Source of the DNA: Dryococelus australis
Taxonomy: Eukaryota > Arthropoda > Insecta > Phasmatodea > Phasmatidae
Direction: 5' to 3'
NCBI GenBank assembly: GCA_029891345.1
Contig: CM057009.1
Location: 302,785,466 to 302,849,465, forward strand
Length of the DNA: 64,000 bases
The translations under genes were made by a program, and so were the position numbers. Of this stretch, positions 1 to 9,617 are shown one piece after another (the first letter of the stretch is position 1; each line of letters begins with the position of its first letter). The notes beneath the pieces are model-generated. The model was given only the letters and a program-made list of their open reading frames with translations, made no database searches and was not told the origin of the DNA.

Positions 1-75
1 GAATCAATTTTATTAAATTTTTACTGTCGATGTAGCGAACAAGCAATGACAACATGCTTGTCACATAACCGCGAT

Positions 76-234
76 TCAACATCTCCGATAAAACAAAGAC
101 GAACTAGTCGTAATTTCCTTTAAACGTATCCGATGATGCAGGTCGTGATAACCATTTTCATAAAGGATATTCTTCACCTCTGTTGTATTCACATTCATAG
201 CTATATTCTTCATCTCTACTTCGTTTCGAACCAT
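76..234 (-). CDS. small uncharacterised ORF, 52 aa, in viral island
   Basis: An ATG-initiated ORF of 52 codons ends at a TGA at the left of the window. The product is mixed polar (VRNEVEMKNIAMNV... then KNILYENGYHDLHHRIRLKEI), with no signal peptide or membrane segment. I do not recognise it. It lies on the same strand as the next decayed viral ORFs (483-1963) and shares their AT-rich composition, which is the main reason to list it. An ORF of this length could arise by chance in AT-rich DNA. Confidence 0.25.
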   Translation of the reverse strand: MVRNEVEMKNIAMNVNTTEVKNILYENGYHDLHHRIRLKEITTSSSLFYRRC

Positions 235-482
235 TTTTGGAATATTTATTTATTTTTCTGATCTTGTCATCGCCGTTGTTGCTTACCCAAAACCCACTGG
301 TTCCACCATTCATTTACCCCAACAATGATGTTTATCCTTTTAATTACGATATTATTTGCTTTGCAATAACATGAGTAGAATATGAATGTCATGTAAAATA
401 AGTTTTATTCTTCAGCCAATAAACCATCGATGAGTGCATGCATGAAATTTTCTTTGTAATGATCAAAGTCAATATCGGGTAG

Positions 483-1102
483 TCATATCGCCTCCTCGAA
501 ACGATCAATCAGATACAATTGATTTTTACTAAATGGGTAAAATTCACGATCGTAAAAAGGAACCTGATGTTCGGCACTTCCTAACACATACTCGGAGAAG
601 ATGATGTATGAAGTGTCCAGTTTTGCCGCATTAAAGAAAGTATTCTCCAACTGGTTTGTCTCAAATTGAAAATCTATCTCGATTGTGCTGACTACAATTC
701 GTACATCTTGGTAATTACACCCACATCGTAACTTCCACTTCAACTTTCAATTTTGTGAGTAATTTCTCCATCAACACACACAATGAAATATGAAGTGATA
801 TATTCAAATCCAAACCTGTACTCGGTGGATTCAATGGATGACTTTACCCAACCTTCCTCGCAATAACCACCGACGTCGTTTCCCATTTGCACCATATGGC
901 CATTTGCCACAATCGATTTCTTGTCATTTCGCATTTGCCTGATTGCCTGATCGATGAACGTGCATCGTCTGAAGTATTCATCCATCCGATCGAGTTTTAA
1001 AGAAAAAACTTCTCTCGATGAACTGCAAGGTATGGAAACTACGATGACTTCACCTTCCTTGAAGGGACCATAAAAGGGAACAAAATACACGAGTTCGTCC
1101 TT
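483..1102 (-). pseudogene. decayed viral-like ORF (two frames)
   Basis: Two minus-strand frames abut: codons from 1102 to 740 (contains YFVPFYGPFKEGEV and YRFGFEYITSYFIVCVDGEI) and, after a one-base shift near 740-745, codons down to 483 (contains FSEYVLGSAEHQVPFYDREF). Neither piece has its own convincing ATG at the junction, so a single frameshifted gene of about 205 codons is the simplest reading. In-frame stops at 1103-1105 and 1127-1129 separate it from the next ORF upstream, so it may even be the C-terminal part of that gene. The product has no obvious membrane segment and no family was recognised. It sits in the viral island. Confidence 0.4.
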
Positions 1103-1126
1103 TTAGTGTCCATATATTGATGGGAC

Positions 1127-1773
1127 TTAGTTTTTGAAATGATCATACATGCTCAGCCATGTGGAAACGTGATCTTGGATGGTGGGCAAGGAACACTCTG
1201 CTGGATTATCCAACACAAACTTGATTGCCAACCCCTCGTTCGATTGCGAGTAGAGGTGAAAAAGGTGGCAAAAAAATACATGTGGACTGAAAAAATCCAT
1301 TACTATGGGTAGAACTAGGTGAAAGTTGGCCTTTTCGGGCCACTGAGTCACCAGACAAGATCCTTTGATGTAAAATGGAAACATGGCTGCAGGAACATTC
1401 TCGACAAACTCAATCACACGATCACACCAAACAATGTTCTCTTTGTACGAGTCGAAATTGTGTTCCTTGTCGATGTCAAAGTCCAACATTATGTGTTGGT
1501 TAGCCAAACTTTTTTTCTGTGCAACCGGCCACAATCGTACTCTGGTCCACACTATAACAAAATACAGTAACGAAAGGGCAAAATTTCCTCCGGGGTGATT
1601 TTATCGAGTGCACTGGATTCGACAGTGGAGATGATTTTGTTTCGATCGTATTTGGTGTCATAACAACCTACGAGTTGCATTATTGTGCGATCCAGATTCG
1701 CATCGACAGTCACTTGGCCAATTTCCTCAATGCGTTTGATAATTTTCTCAATATGATCCCTCTCCTCGTCCAT
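1127..1773 (-). pseudogene. viral-like gene, two overlapping frames (73 aa + 141 aa)
   Basis: A 73-codon ORF starts at ATG 1773 (MDEERDHIEKIIKRIEEIGQ, a short charged helix) and ends at 1552. The following 141-codon frame runs to 1127 and has no ATG at its start; its first internal Met lies in IMLDFDIDKEHNFDS. This is either one gene with a frameshift at about 1552, or two overlapping viral genes. The start at 1773 overlaps the end of the upstream membrane-protein ORF in a stop-then-ATG arrangement (TAAAATGG), a spacing typical of compact viral genomes. The second half is rich in aromatic residues and Cys/His (FFSPHVFFCHLFHLY). No family recognised. Confidence 0.4.
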
Positions 1774-1774
1774 T

Positions 1775-1963
1775 TTACTCGAGACAATAATACTTTTTGC
1801 GAAATGAGACGTATATCAGAATACTTACAAACAAGATCAAAACAAAAATGTTGATCGGAGCTGTATACAGGAAAAAATTTAGGCTGTATTCTCTCGCCAG
1901 AAATGCAGAATACAAACAGTCGAGATTATTCTGCAAGTATTCGTTGGTTTTGTCCGACAACAT
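1775..1963 (-). CDS. small single-pass membrane protein, 62 aa
   Basis: This ORF has an ATG start at 1963 and a TAA at 1775. About 30 N-terminal polar residues (MLSDKTNEYLQNNLDCLYSA) are followed by a hydrophobic stretch of about 22 residues (INIFVLILFVSILIYVSF) and a basic tail (RKK), so a single transmembrane segment is predicted. Nuclear arthropod DNA viruses carry many small virion-membrane proteins of this shape, but no specific match can be claimed. It overlaps or abuts the next ORF at 1773 on the same strand. Confidence 0.4.
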   Translation of the reverse strand: MLSDKTNEYLQNNLDCLYSAFLAREYSLNFFLYTAPINIFVLILFVSILIYVSFRKKYYCLE

Positions 1964-2530
1964 CGACTTGTAGTGTTTGGCTGGAAGAAAAACAATTTAT
2001 TTTTCGTCTTATATACAATGTAATGCTGGTAAATAATACTTTTTTAAATAGTTTTTTTACAAAAGGTGTGTGAGGAAATGAAACAACAATGTACCATGAA
2101 AAAAAAAAGGCTTTTTTATATTTATTGCAAATACCTTCGTGATTACAATTTTCATCATGAATGCATTTTACATCGCTGTATTTTAAGCAGCTGAGAAATG
2201 AACCTTTTCCAAAATAATACAATTCGAGCAATGATAAATGTTCTCTATTATTCTGGGTAATTTTTCGCCAGTTCTCATCGCTTTATTTGCGCATTTCAAG
2301 TATTAATCGCATCAGAGATTCATCACGATGTTCTTTTTTCGAAAACAGTCGTTTTGCATTATCCTGCCGAAATAAAATAACCCTAGTCTTTTTTCGTTCA
2401 TTATTCCTTTTAACTGCAACCTATAATTTCTGATTGAAATTTGTAAATAACTTTTTACATATCTACACGAGGTTGATTTTGTCCATCGTTGTAAAAAATC
2501 CAGGCATTTTTCGTTAAACGAAATATTCAC
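1964..2530 (-). other. AT-rich viral-like segment with a Cys-motif fragment
   Basis: No complete gene is visible. Between about 2110 and 2231 the minus strand encodes a short cysteine motif (KCIHDENCNHEGICNKYKK, C-x6-C-x5-C). It is reminiscent of the Cys-rich N-terminal segments of some per os infectivity factors, but the frame then becomes low-complexity. A second frame with an ATG at 2278 (MRTGEKLPRIIENIYHCSNC) overlaps it, so a frameshifted gene is possible. Positions 2312-2530 hold an unrecognised 72-codon basic ORF. All assignments here are weak. Confidence 0.2.
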
Positions 2531-2899
2531 GAATAAAATGTAAATATACTATTATCTGAAAAATAAATATTATCTGAAAAAAAAATTGTGTAGATTTTGA
2601 TAAACTCGCCCAGTTTCTCGCGTCTCGAATGTAGCTTAAATTTACCAAATTCACCACTGCTATCGTCCCCCTCGCCGCCCTTTTCTTTGTTGTTTTCAAT
2701 TACACACCGCCAAGTGGTTTCGTTTACCGAAATAAGTGTTTTATGTTTTTCTCTTGGCCCAATATGTGTAATTTCAATAGCCGATGCTCGAGCATTAGCA
2801 TAACTATCACCATGGGGTGGTTACATAATTGTGAAGTATTTTTTTCTCAACCACGATGCTCGAATAAATTGATACCATTATATAATATAGTGGAAAGTT
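2531..2899. other. intergenic, AT-rich
   Basis: Short overlapping ORFs occur on both strands, but none has a recognisable motif or convincing composition. I see no gene I can support here. Confidence 0.4.
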
Positions 2900-3463
2900 A
2901 TTTTCCGCGAGTATTTTAAGCATTGATATTTTTGTTTCTGTATCCATTGATACACATGGAACACAGGATAAAAAAATCCAAATTTTCGAGTAAACTCTGA
3001 TAAAGATTGGCATAATTATCATTTTTATTGCGATTATTTTCGCCGGCCAACATTAAATGTAACCATATCCACATCAAAGCCGATTTCGAACCTCTCCATC
3101 ACCTATACATTTCGGGAGTCATTAAAGTTTCGCCATATTCGGGTACGGTCACATCGAAGGCCGACCATTTGTTGCAAACGTCTATCACTATAGTTTTTTT
3201 TTTCGCACGTCATTTGGATTGTGAATGTATTCATCTTTAATTATGTTCTAAATTTCCATCGTTGTTATTTTTTCCGTTTATTACGCAACGAATGTAATAA
3301 ACATTCAATTACCAATAAAAACATTCCTTCGGAAAGTTTAATGTTTTACAATAAGAATGCAGTGTTACATAAAGTGTATAAAGCTGAAAAAATCAAAATT
3401 GTTTTCGGCGATGTCACAAGCATTTTGGCAAACTCGGTTTTTAGAAATGTAGAAAAAAATTAA
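2900..3463 (+). pseudogene. decayed plus-strand ORF with a membrane segment
   Basis: On the plus strand a hydrophobic stretch (TLIKIGIIIIFIAIIFAGQ, about 2990-3050) is followed, after a frameshift, by about 65 codons (IKCNHIHIKADFEPLHHLYI, then GVIKVSPYSGTVTSKADHLL). After a further shift near 3225-3240 about 70 more codons run to a stop at 3461-3463. Read together this looks like a membrane-anchored protein with an N-terminal anchor and an ectodomain, broken by at least one stop and two frameshifts. The family is not recognised. The opposite strand also contains a 71-codon ORF (2807-3022), so strand assignment is uncertain. Confidence 0.3.
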
Positions 3464-3649
3464 TGAGTAATTCCATAGATGAGAAGGATGATTTTTTTTG
3501 TTGTATAAAAACTTGATTTTTCTCGTATTCTTGAATATATAGGCGTTGGAAATAACAGAGCAGTCATTCGTGCAGTTGCAGTGACTGCGAGAAATTTCCA
3601 ACTTATAACTACCTTGACTATTTCCAGTGACGAGATGGTATTTCAACAA

Positions 3650-4446
3650 GATGTTTAATGAACATGGAGATGAACCTAATGAGCGTTAACTACAGTCTTT
3701 GAATGGCAAACTTGAAGCTGATCCTATAGAACATTCTTCGAGAAATGACTGGAGATATTATCAACAAGTGCGATGTTCAACATGGAATACTGATGGTGAC
3801 ACCAGTGATGAAGATGGAGAGGTGTGTTCTACGGATTAAGATGTAAAGAAAGCACAAAAGACTTATATAAAAGAAGAGAAAAAGTTTGTATTTAAAAGGA
3901 GAACAAGACTTTGATATAAGGGAAGAGAAAAAGTTTACTTCAAAAAGGAAAAGGCAAAGTAGTACCAACAGCAGTGATGGGTGTTCAGGGTCATCAAGCG
4001 ACTCTAGTGAAGATGACAAAAAACCTACTCTTAGTAGAAAAATGCCAGAAGAAAAACGTAAGCGGTTGGAAAATATTAATATATCTTCTGTTTTGGTTGT
4101 TGATTTTAAATTTGGCAGATATCGTGGGAAAAAATATCCATTGGAGTTTGGATATGCTACACAATGAGGGTCAAAAATTGTGTATATATCTAGACCTGTT
4201 CCATACATACACTTCGTAAAGAGTATGTCTAATGATCTCGAACAAAATCGCAATTTGTACATGAAAGCACATGGAATACTCTCGGACATTAATGAGAAAG
4301 TCATCAAACTCAAAACAGTTGATTCTATTTTGAAGGAAGCATGGATTAAATTTATAATTTTAGCAAATGAAGAACAGATTATATATTTACAAATGAAGAA
4401 GACTAGTTATTTACGAAAAAAATTAGTGTGTGCAGGAAGAAAATAA
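3650..4446 (+). pseudogene. viral-like gene copy 1: Ser/acidic linker then conserved C-terminal domain
   Basis: One reading frame from about 3886 to 4446 is open except for a single TGA at 4165-4167. The N-terminal part is low-complexity and charged (KRKRQSSTNSSDGCSGSSSD, then SSEDDKKP). The C-terminal part is globular-looking (YISRPVPYIHFVKSM, DSILKEAWIKFIILANEEQI). Acidic and Ser-rich codons continue upstream to about 3650 in another frame (TWNTDGDTSDEDGEV). The same C-terminal pattern recurs, more decayed, at about 4820-5130, so this looks like one member of a small tandem family. Function unknown. Confidence 0.4.
3868..3958 (+). repeat. imperfect tandem repeat, unit about 45 bp
   Basis: The phrase GAAGAGAAAAAGTTT followed by an A/G-rich stretch occurs twice in a row, first at about 3874 and again at about 3922. 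Each copy encodes EEKKF plus Lys/Arg residues. A local duplication inside the charged N-terminal region is the likely cause. Confidence 0.5.
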
Positions 4447-4529
4447 TCATTTGCCACATGAGCGGTTCAAATGAACTTGGAAAAATAAGTCTTGGGACTG
4501 TGCCCTAACCATAGTTCGGTTGATTTGGG

Positions 4530-5290
4530 ATCTAACTGGTAAAGATGTGAACAGGGCAATGGAAGATTCCAATAAATAATTTTAATTCATTTTGTGTAAA
4601 CAAATGTGTATATATTAGGAAAACATAAACACTCATTTCGTATCGAAATGGACATTGAACAAACACAATCGCCCAGGAGTGAGCCGAGGACTATGACGAG
4701 ATAAGCTTCTGGAAAGAAGATACCATAGAAGATTTGTCTTCGCCAGAATTTTTCGAAAATTTCAGTTAAGCAACAACTTTGAACATAATTCTTCAATTGA
4801 ACTACATAAAAATATCATCTACAGATGAAGTGGATTTGGAACTGGATAAAACGTTCCTCTAGAATTTCGATGTGCTACAAAAAGGGTATTTACATTGCGC
4901 ATGTTCAGAGACCAGTTCCATTATCACACCTATGTACAAGTATGTTGAGTGGTTTTGGGCAAATTTGTATCTCTAACGGAAAATACACGGCATACCTTGG
5001 AATCTTTCACATAACGAGTATTGTCCGATGAACATAGAAACAATTCGCAAAATCGTACGCGACAGTTGGATCCGACACACCATTGTGAGAGATTCTCAAA
5101 AAAAATACATTTCCTGATGCAGTTGGGAGTGCCTGCCGAGAAACTCGTAAGAGCTATGCAGAAATTTCCCGTCGAATGTGGCACCTGCAGTTCTCATAGT
5201 CCAAATGTGTATCAACACAGATGTTCTCTTGGCAAATGTACATTTTATTTGGAACTATCTTGTAAGAAAATTTTATTCTCAGTATAACAA
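4530..5290 (+). pseudogene. viral-like gene copy 2 (decayed paralogue of 3650-4446)
   Basis: The plus strand carries an acidic stretch (DYDEISFWKEDTIEDLSSPE, about 4697-4760) and then fragments that match copy 1 in order. RPVP followed by a His-rich phrase lies at about 4910. IRKIVRDSWIRHTIVRDSQKK (about 5042-5105) corresponds to the copy-1 segment around LKEAWIKFIILANEEQ. Several stops and frameshifts are present, so the copy is dead. The shared order of acidic region, RPVP phrase and Trp-Ile-Arg/Lys helix is what supports paralogy; the match is at motif level only. Confidence 0.35.
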
Positions 5291-5320
5291 CTCTTGTGTA
5301 AAAAAAGGAATAGTTGTATT

Positions 5321-5332
5321 GTGTAAATAAAT
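5321..5332. repeat. putative target-site duplication, left copy
   Basis: GTGTAAATAAAT matches 6619-6630 exactly. It brackets the GC-richer inserted block. Confidence 0.4.
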
Positions 5333-6618
5333 GGGGGTAAGGTTGTGTGACTCCTCGGTGAGGCACTTCTTCGGGATTTGATATCCCTGTAGTGTAGTAG
5401 ACAGGAGGAAGGTCCCGGGCATGATAGGTGGTGTGCCAGTACCATGCTATAGTATGCCGAGCTAGGTATGCCCTGCACACAATCTGCACAGGGTGTATGA
5501 TGCGTCTCTTATAGCCACTTTCCACTTAAGGCGACACAAGGCTTCTCAGGCCACCCCTGTTAGTCGCTTAACATATTGGGTAACACCGCCCATTCCCTAT
5601 GGGTTGCCAGAGTCCTCGTGACTGGCGAGAGGTATCTACCAGTATGGTTGGACCGATAGCTGGTACCAAGACTCGACCACTTTGCGGGGTGTTGAACCAC
5701 TTAGCACTCAGGCTATTGAGGACCAAAGTCTGTACTCCAAAGAATAAGTACAAAGACATGGAATTGACTGTGGTTGAGGCCTCCCCCTACCCCCTCTGGC
5801 CGTACAGGGAATTGGTCACGTAACAGAATGGCTTGGTTGCAGTGATGAAATCATGGAGAATATATGACTATATATATTATATAAAATCTACATTTCAGAG
5901 TAAGGGCTGCCATTCCTGGTGAACCACGACACTGGGAAGGGGTCCTGACTGCCCAGCCGCCAGGGTGGTGGTCACTCTGTTATAGAAATTCCCTGCCAAT
6001 TGGGATGTGGCTACCAGGGAGTGGAGTGTGACCGGCCCTTCATTGGGTGTAAGGCTATGCCCGGTGAGGTCTTCTCAACCACTTGTGGAAGGGATTTCCT
6101 CTTGCCACTCCATTGGGGGATAATGACTACCATGATTAACCCACAAGTTCTATGGATATTAAGTGGTAGCACAGGGCGATCGGTTGGCCCCACCATGAGG
6201 TTCTCTCTGGTGTCCGATCATAGGGTTGGACTCGTGCTGGTAGTGGTTAACTCCGTATGCTGGGGGAGGTCTGGAGAGATTCCCACTCTCTATGACAGGC
6301 CAGCCGGTGAATGGCAACCTGCTCCGGTTGTGCCCTGGAAAGGCACTAGGAGTATGGATAGAACCCCGGCCATACCACACGCTTGGTTTCTAAGGACAAG
6401 GATCTCAAAACCTCTGAGAAAGAGGGGACGAGGTTGTGCGGAGGTGCCAGGCTTGGGCTTAGGGTCTGGCCACTGGTCGCATTAATCTTGGCCTTCTTGC
6501 GTTGAGAGGACGTGATTCCTCTTCCCTGCCTATTGGGAGGCCAAAGCGTGGTAAGGCCATAATGCTCAGAGCGCTGCGTAAAAATACAAAATACATGACC
6601 GAGAGGTCCACTGTGCCA
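5333..6618. mobile_element. GC-richer inserted element, class unknown
   Basis: A block of about 1.29 kb is clearly richer in G+C than the AT-rich viral sequence on either side. It is flanked by identical 12-bp copies of GTGTAAATAAAT (5321-5332 and 6619-6630), consistent with a target-site duplication. Short ORFs occur on both strands, the longest 161 codons at 6000-6485 (+), but none shows a transposase, reverse transcriptase or other recognisable motif. It could be a non-autonomous element or a fragment of a retroelement untranslated region. GTGTAAATAAAT also occurs at about 6674, so the duplication is suggestive rather than proven. Confidence 0.5.
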
Positions 6619-6630
6619 GTGTAAATAAAT
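6619..6630. repeat. putative target-site duplication, right copy
   Basis: GTGTAAATAAAT is identical to 5321-5332. A (TG)n/(TA)n stretch follows at about 6637-6676. Confidence 0.4.
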
Positions 6631-6676
6631 CTGTTTTTGTGTGTATATATATATATATGTGTGTATGTGTGTGTGT

Positions 6677-6943
6677 AAATAAATATTTCTTTGTGTTGTA
6701 AATGAACCAATGTATTTGTAAAATATATATTTATAAAATAAATAACTAAATGAAATGATTTAATTTTATTTCATTATAAGTTATAACTCCTATAAAAAAA
6801 TTAATTATTATTCATCTCAGTTATGCATTACAAATTTTGGCCATGAGAAAAAATTTTCAGATTACAATTAATTTAAAATTTGACAGTTTTCGTACGAAAA
6901 TAATAATTGTATTTTAAAAATTTGTTACAAAAACCCACATTAA
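6677..6943. other. AT-rich intergenic stretch
   Basis: This segment is strongly AT-rich, with a small inverted repeat (AATGAAAT and ATTTCATT, about 6749-6776). No ORF here can be supported. Confidence 0.4.
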
Positions 6944-7135
6944 TTACCTCCGCAAATATTTATGTATTTACCCACTTTTATTATTACTGTTATATTCGAT
7001 ATGGTGATTCGCAAAGAGGCCAATTTGTTTTATGTCGATCTGAGTTTATCAACTCGTTTAAAACTGGAAAACGATGACGAGGGGGTTATTGTGGTGTTAA
7101 ATCCTACGGAAAAAAATTTATCAAAATTATGTTAA
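6944..7135 (+). CDS. small uncharacterised ORF, up to 63 codons
   Basis: The frame is open from a stop at 6941-6943 to a TAA at 7133-7135. Candidate starts are ATG 6962 (57 codons) and ATG 7001 (44 codons). The sequence reads like a real protein: a hydrophobic start (FIITVIFD), then ANLFYVDLSLSTRLKLENDD and VIVVLNPTEKNLSKL. It is on the same strand as the decayed ORF starting about 7180. No family recognised. Confidence 0.35.
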   Translation, partial: LPPQIFMYLPTFIITVIFDMVIRKEANLFYVDLSLSTRLKLENDDEGVIVVLNPTEKNLSKLC

Positions 7136-7179
7136 ATACTTTTTTGTGTATGTTGCATTTTCGGAAATATTTATGAAAA

Positions 7180-8240
7180 ATATTCTATTTGCAACACAAT
7201 CTCTTCCCAGGCCCCCAACTCCACCCCGATTATCACCCAGATGCCCACAATCACACGATTCGAATCAAACACATACACTGGGACCTAAGGTCACCATTTA
7301 GATACTCCCGCACCTCGCCCACAATCCCCTCGTCTATATCATGTCTCGACAACAAATGTATCCGAGTCTGTTCCACAAACACACATTAACGAAGAATCGA
7401 ATCACTGTGATGGCGATGATGGCTGCCTGACTGATGTCAAAACCAGAAGCGACGAGGGTAATTGCTTAACATCTGAAGGTTTCGGTAAAGGAGAGAGGGT
7501 GTGGTTACTTTTAATCGATCGTGAAATTCCACCGCATTCCAAAACTATCGACGATAACTCTGAAAAAAAATTTACGCCAACCATTTAAACACAGTCGTAT
7601 GGTTAAATCAATCAAAGAAAAACCCAGAGAGGTATACAAATAATGTAGACGATTACGTCGTCCAATTTCGCTCAGCGACCTTGATAGTTACCACAGCGAT
7701 GAGATGTCTACATCTCCCGAAATGACAATGCCTAGAATGAATGGTGATGATTATCAGGTGATGGCGGTAGCCGACAATCAAAATGTTCCCGAAATTGGCG
7801 ACGAACGTGAGGAAAATAGCATTTTCAACGATAATTTTGTGAATAAGATGTCGACTACGTCTTCTTACACCGGCGGACCTATAATATATTCTAGGTTCGA
7901 GTATTTATCAGGTTTGCAGGATTTATAAATTATGCCAAATGGTAAGTGGACACGATGGCATTTAAATACGACTTATTTCCCAATACTTTAATCACCCAAC
8001 TCGGTTATCCAGAGAAAAAGGAGATTAGGACTTTCGCATATAATTTATTTCTCGAAGCCCAAAATAGGAGACCAGGTGTATATGGAAAATATTTAAACTT
8101 TTTGAAACTCAACCTATATCCCGACCAAAATTACAGAGTTTTTTAAGAGATTCAAGAAAACATTTATAATTCACTGAGATCCGAGCGTTATCTACAAGAA
8201 TTAAAATTGTTGTATAATGTTTACACAAAAGGGTAAATTT
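7180..8240 (+). pseudogene. decayed viral-like ORF with Ser/Pro-rich and acidic regions
   Basis: Plus-strand codons can be followed with a few interruptions. The first part is Pro/Ser/Thr-rich (about 7190-7380). Next come acidic segments (NEESNHCDGDDGCLTDVKTR, about 7388) and WLLLIDREIPPHSKTIDDNS (about 7502). An open frame at 7704-7928 contains EMTMPRMNGDDYQVM and SSYTGGPIIYSRFEYLSGL. After a frameshift a C-terminal segment follows at 7946-8146 (DLFPNTLITQLGYPEKKEIR, NRRPGVYGKYLNFLKLNLYP). Together this suggests one protein of roughly 330 residues with a disordered front and a compact tail. Not recognised. Confidence 0.4.
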
Positions 8241-8331
8241 TTACTAAACGTCCATGATAAATACAAGTCCGTGCTTGCAGTTTCCATTTTGGGTAATATT
8301 ATCGAAAGTTTACTAAATAAATAATTTCAAA

Positions 8332-8477
<146 letters not shown>

Positions 8478-8486
8478 AACCAGATT

Positions 8487-8651
8487 ATGCCAAAACAAAG
8501 GTGACGAAGACGACGTAGTCATAGCAGGAGTAGGTCTCCAAGTCCTTTGCATAGAAGATCATTATCACCCATTCCATGCCAGTGGAGGAGACAAAGTTCT
8601 AGTTTGAGTAAAAAGATAAACAAGTTAAAAAAAATTGTGCATTTAAAATAG
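8487..8651 (+). pseudogene. Arg/Ser-rich basic small protein, core-protein-like, one internal stop
   Basis: A plus-strand frame from ATG 8487 to TAG 8649-8651 spans 55 codons. A single TGA at 8502-8504 interrupts it at codon 6, in a position where CGA (Arg) would fit the surrounding run. After the stop the product reads [20 protein letters not shown], then further Ser/Arg residues, and ends with a Lys-rich helix ([15 protein letters not shown]). Small Arg/Ser-rich DNA-condensing proteins (baculovirus P6.9 class, WSSV VP15 class) have this composition and size. Similarity is compositional only, and an RS-domain fragment of a cellular splicing factor is an alternative. Its place in the viral island favours the viral reading. 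Confidence 0.45.
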
Positions 8652-9060
8652 TTGGAAATGGTTACTACATACACTTAAAATAATTTTAGAAAATCGAGCA
8701 AAATTAATGATTTAAAAAAAAATCGATTTTTTTTGTTAACAACCAAACAAATACATATGTTTACATACATATACCCTTCATTTTTCCATATTACCGATTT
8801 GAATAAACATTTCATTTTCTGTAAATTCCGTATTTTTTATAATAAATTAATTCTTGAAAAATTTCAAGTGTGTACTATGTGTTCTTGACACATCTGTACA
8901 TGTTTCGAGATGGTGAATGATACTCTAAATGCAGTAATTCCTCGCAGTTGGGATGTTTCTTTCGAAGCAAGTTGAGTTGCCTCTTCAAATTTCTTTTATG
9001 TACACAAATTACATAATACGGTCAATTTCAACACTAAGAAATTTGGTTTCAAAAAGTTTC
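8652..9060. other. AT-rich intergenic stretch
   Basis: There are runs of A and T and short ORFs only. The downstream remains of the BRO reading frame (minus strand) may extend into 8900-9060 in shifted frames (EEATQLASKETSQLRG), but I cannot support this firmly. Confidence 0.3.
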
Positions 9061-9567
9061 TTATTTTTTCTGTACTTTCTTGGTGGTATTGGCGACGAGA
9101 GCCTCTTTTGCAGCTCGAGTAAACAATTGTCTCTTCATAACTTCCAAGTCATTGGTTCTTTCTCGGAGTTATTTTCTCAAATACTCGACGTGATTCTGAA
9201 ACATGTACTGTTTACCCTCGCGAATGCACGGGAGAATGTCTCCGTAAATAAAATCTTGAAAATTTTCCACAGAGGGCATTTTGGAATACATAATCAGTCT
9301 GTAAATACCCAGATCATTGATGAAGATGGCGTAGGGCTTCTCGTTGACAATTGTAACTGAAGCTGCATTCGTTGCCAGTTCGTTGAAAGTTCATCTATAT
9401 TTCTCTTTCACATTATCCGTAATAGCATTCCTGTTGTTTTCGTATCCCAATAACCCTGCAACAGTCTTTGCTTTAAACCATATATTAATTTTTCTATCCA
9501 AAAGATAAACAATTTTGTAGTTGTTGTACAAGAAATAATGATTTTTTAAATCCAATATCTTATCCAT
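9061..9567 (-). pseudogene. bro: BRO-family protein (Bro-N domain), two in-frame stops
   Basis: The minus strand from ATG 9567 keeps one frame for 169 codons to TAA at 9061, broken only by TGA at 9391-9393 and TAA at 9169-9171. Residues 25-60 fit the start of a Bro-N domain (INIWFKAKTVAGLLGYENNR). Residues 75-120 carry the family signature (AIFINDLGIYRLIMYSKMPS, FQDFIYGDILPCIREGKQY). A charged helical segment follows (ERTNDLEVMKRQLFTRAAKE). BRO proteins are DNA-binding proteins found in baculoviruses, nudiviruses, filamentous viruses, iridoviruses and entomopoxviruses, and are often multicopy. No frameshift occurs within the 169 codons, so decay here is by nonsense changes alone. The 135-codon ORF on the opposite strand is a shadow. 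Confidence 0.85.
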
Positions 9568-9617
9568 TTTTTAGTTCTTGTTGACAAGAGCACACAGCGA
9601 TTTTATAGATGCACTGT

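Noticed and set aside
6000..6485. 161-codon plus-strand ORF in the GC-rich insert
   Set aside because: No domain, irregular composition, and an opposite-strand ORF of similar quality. I treat the block as non-coding mobile DNA.
8953..9360. 135-codon plus-strand ORF
   Set aside because: It is the antisense of the BRO gene, whose minus-strand frame shows a clear Bro-N domain.
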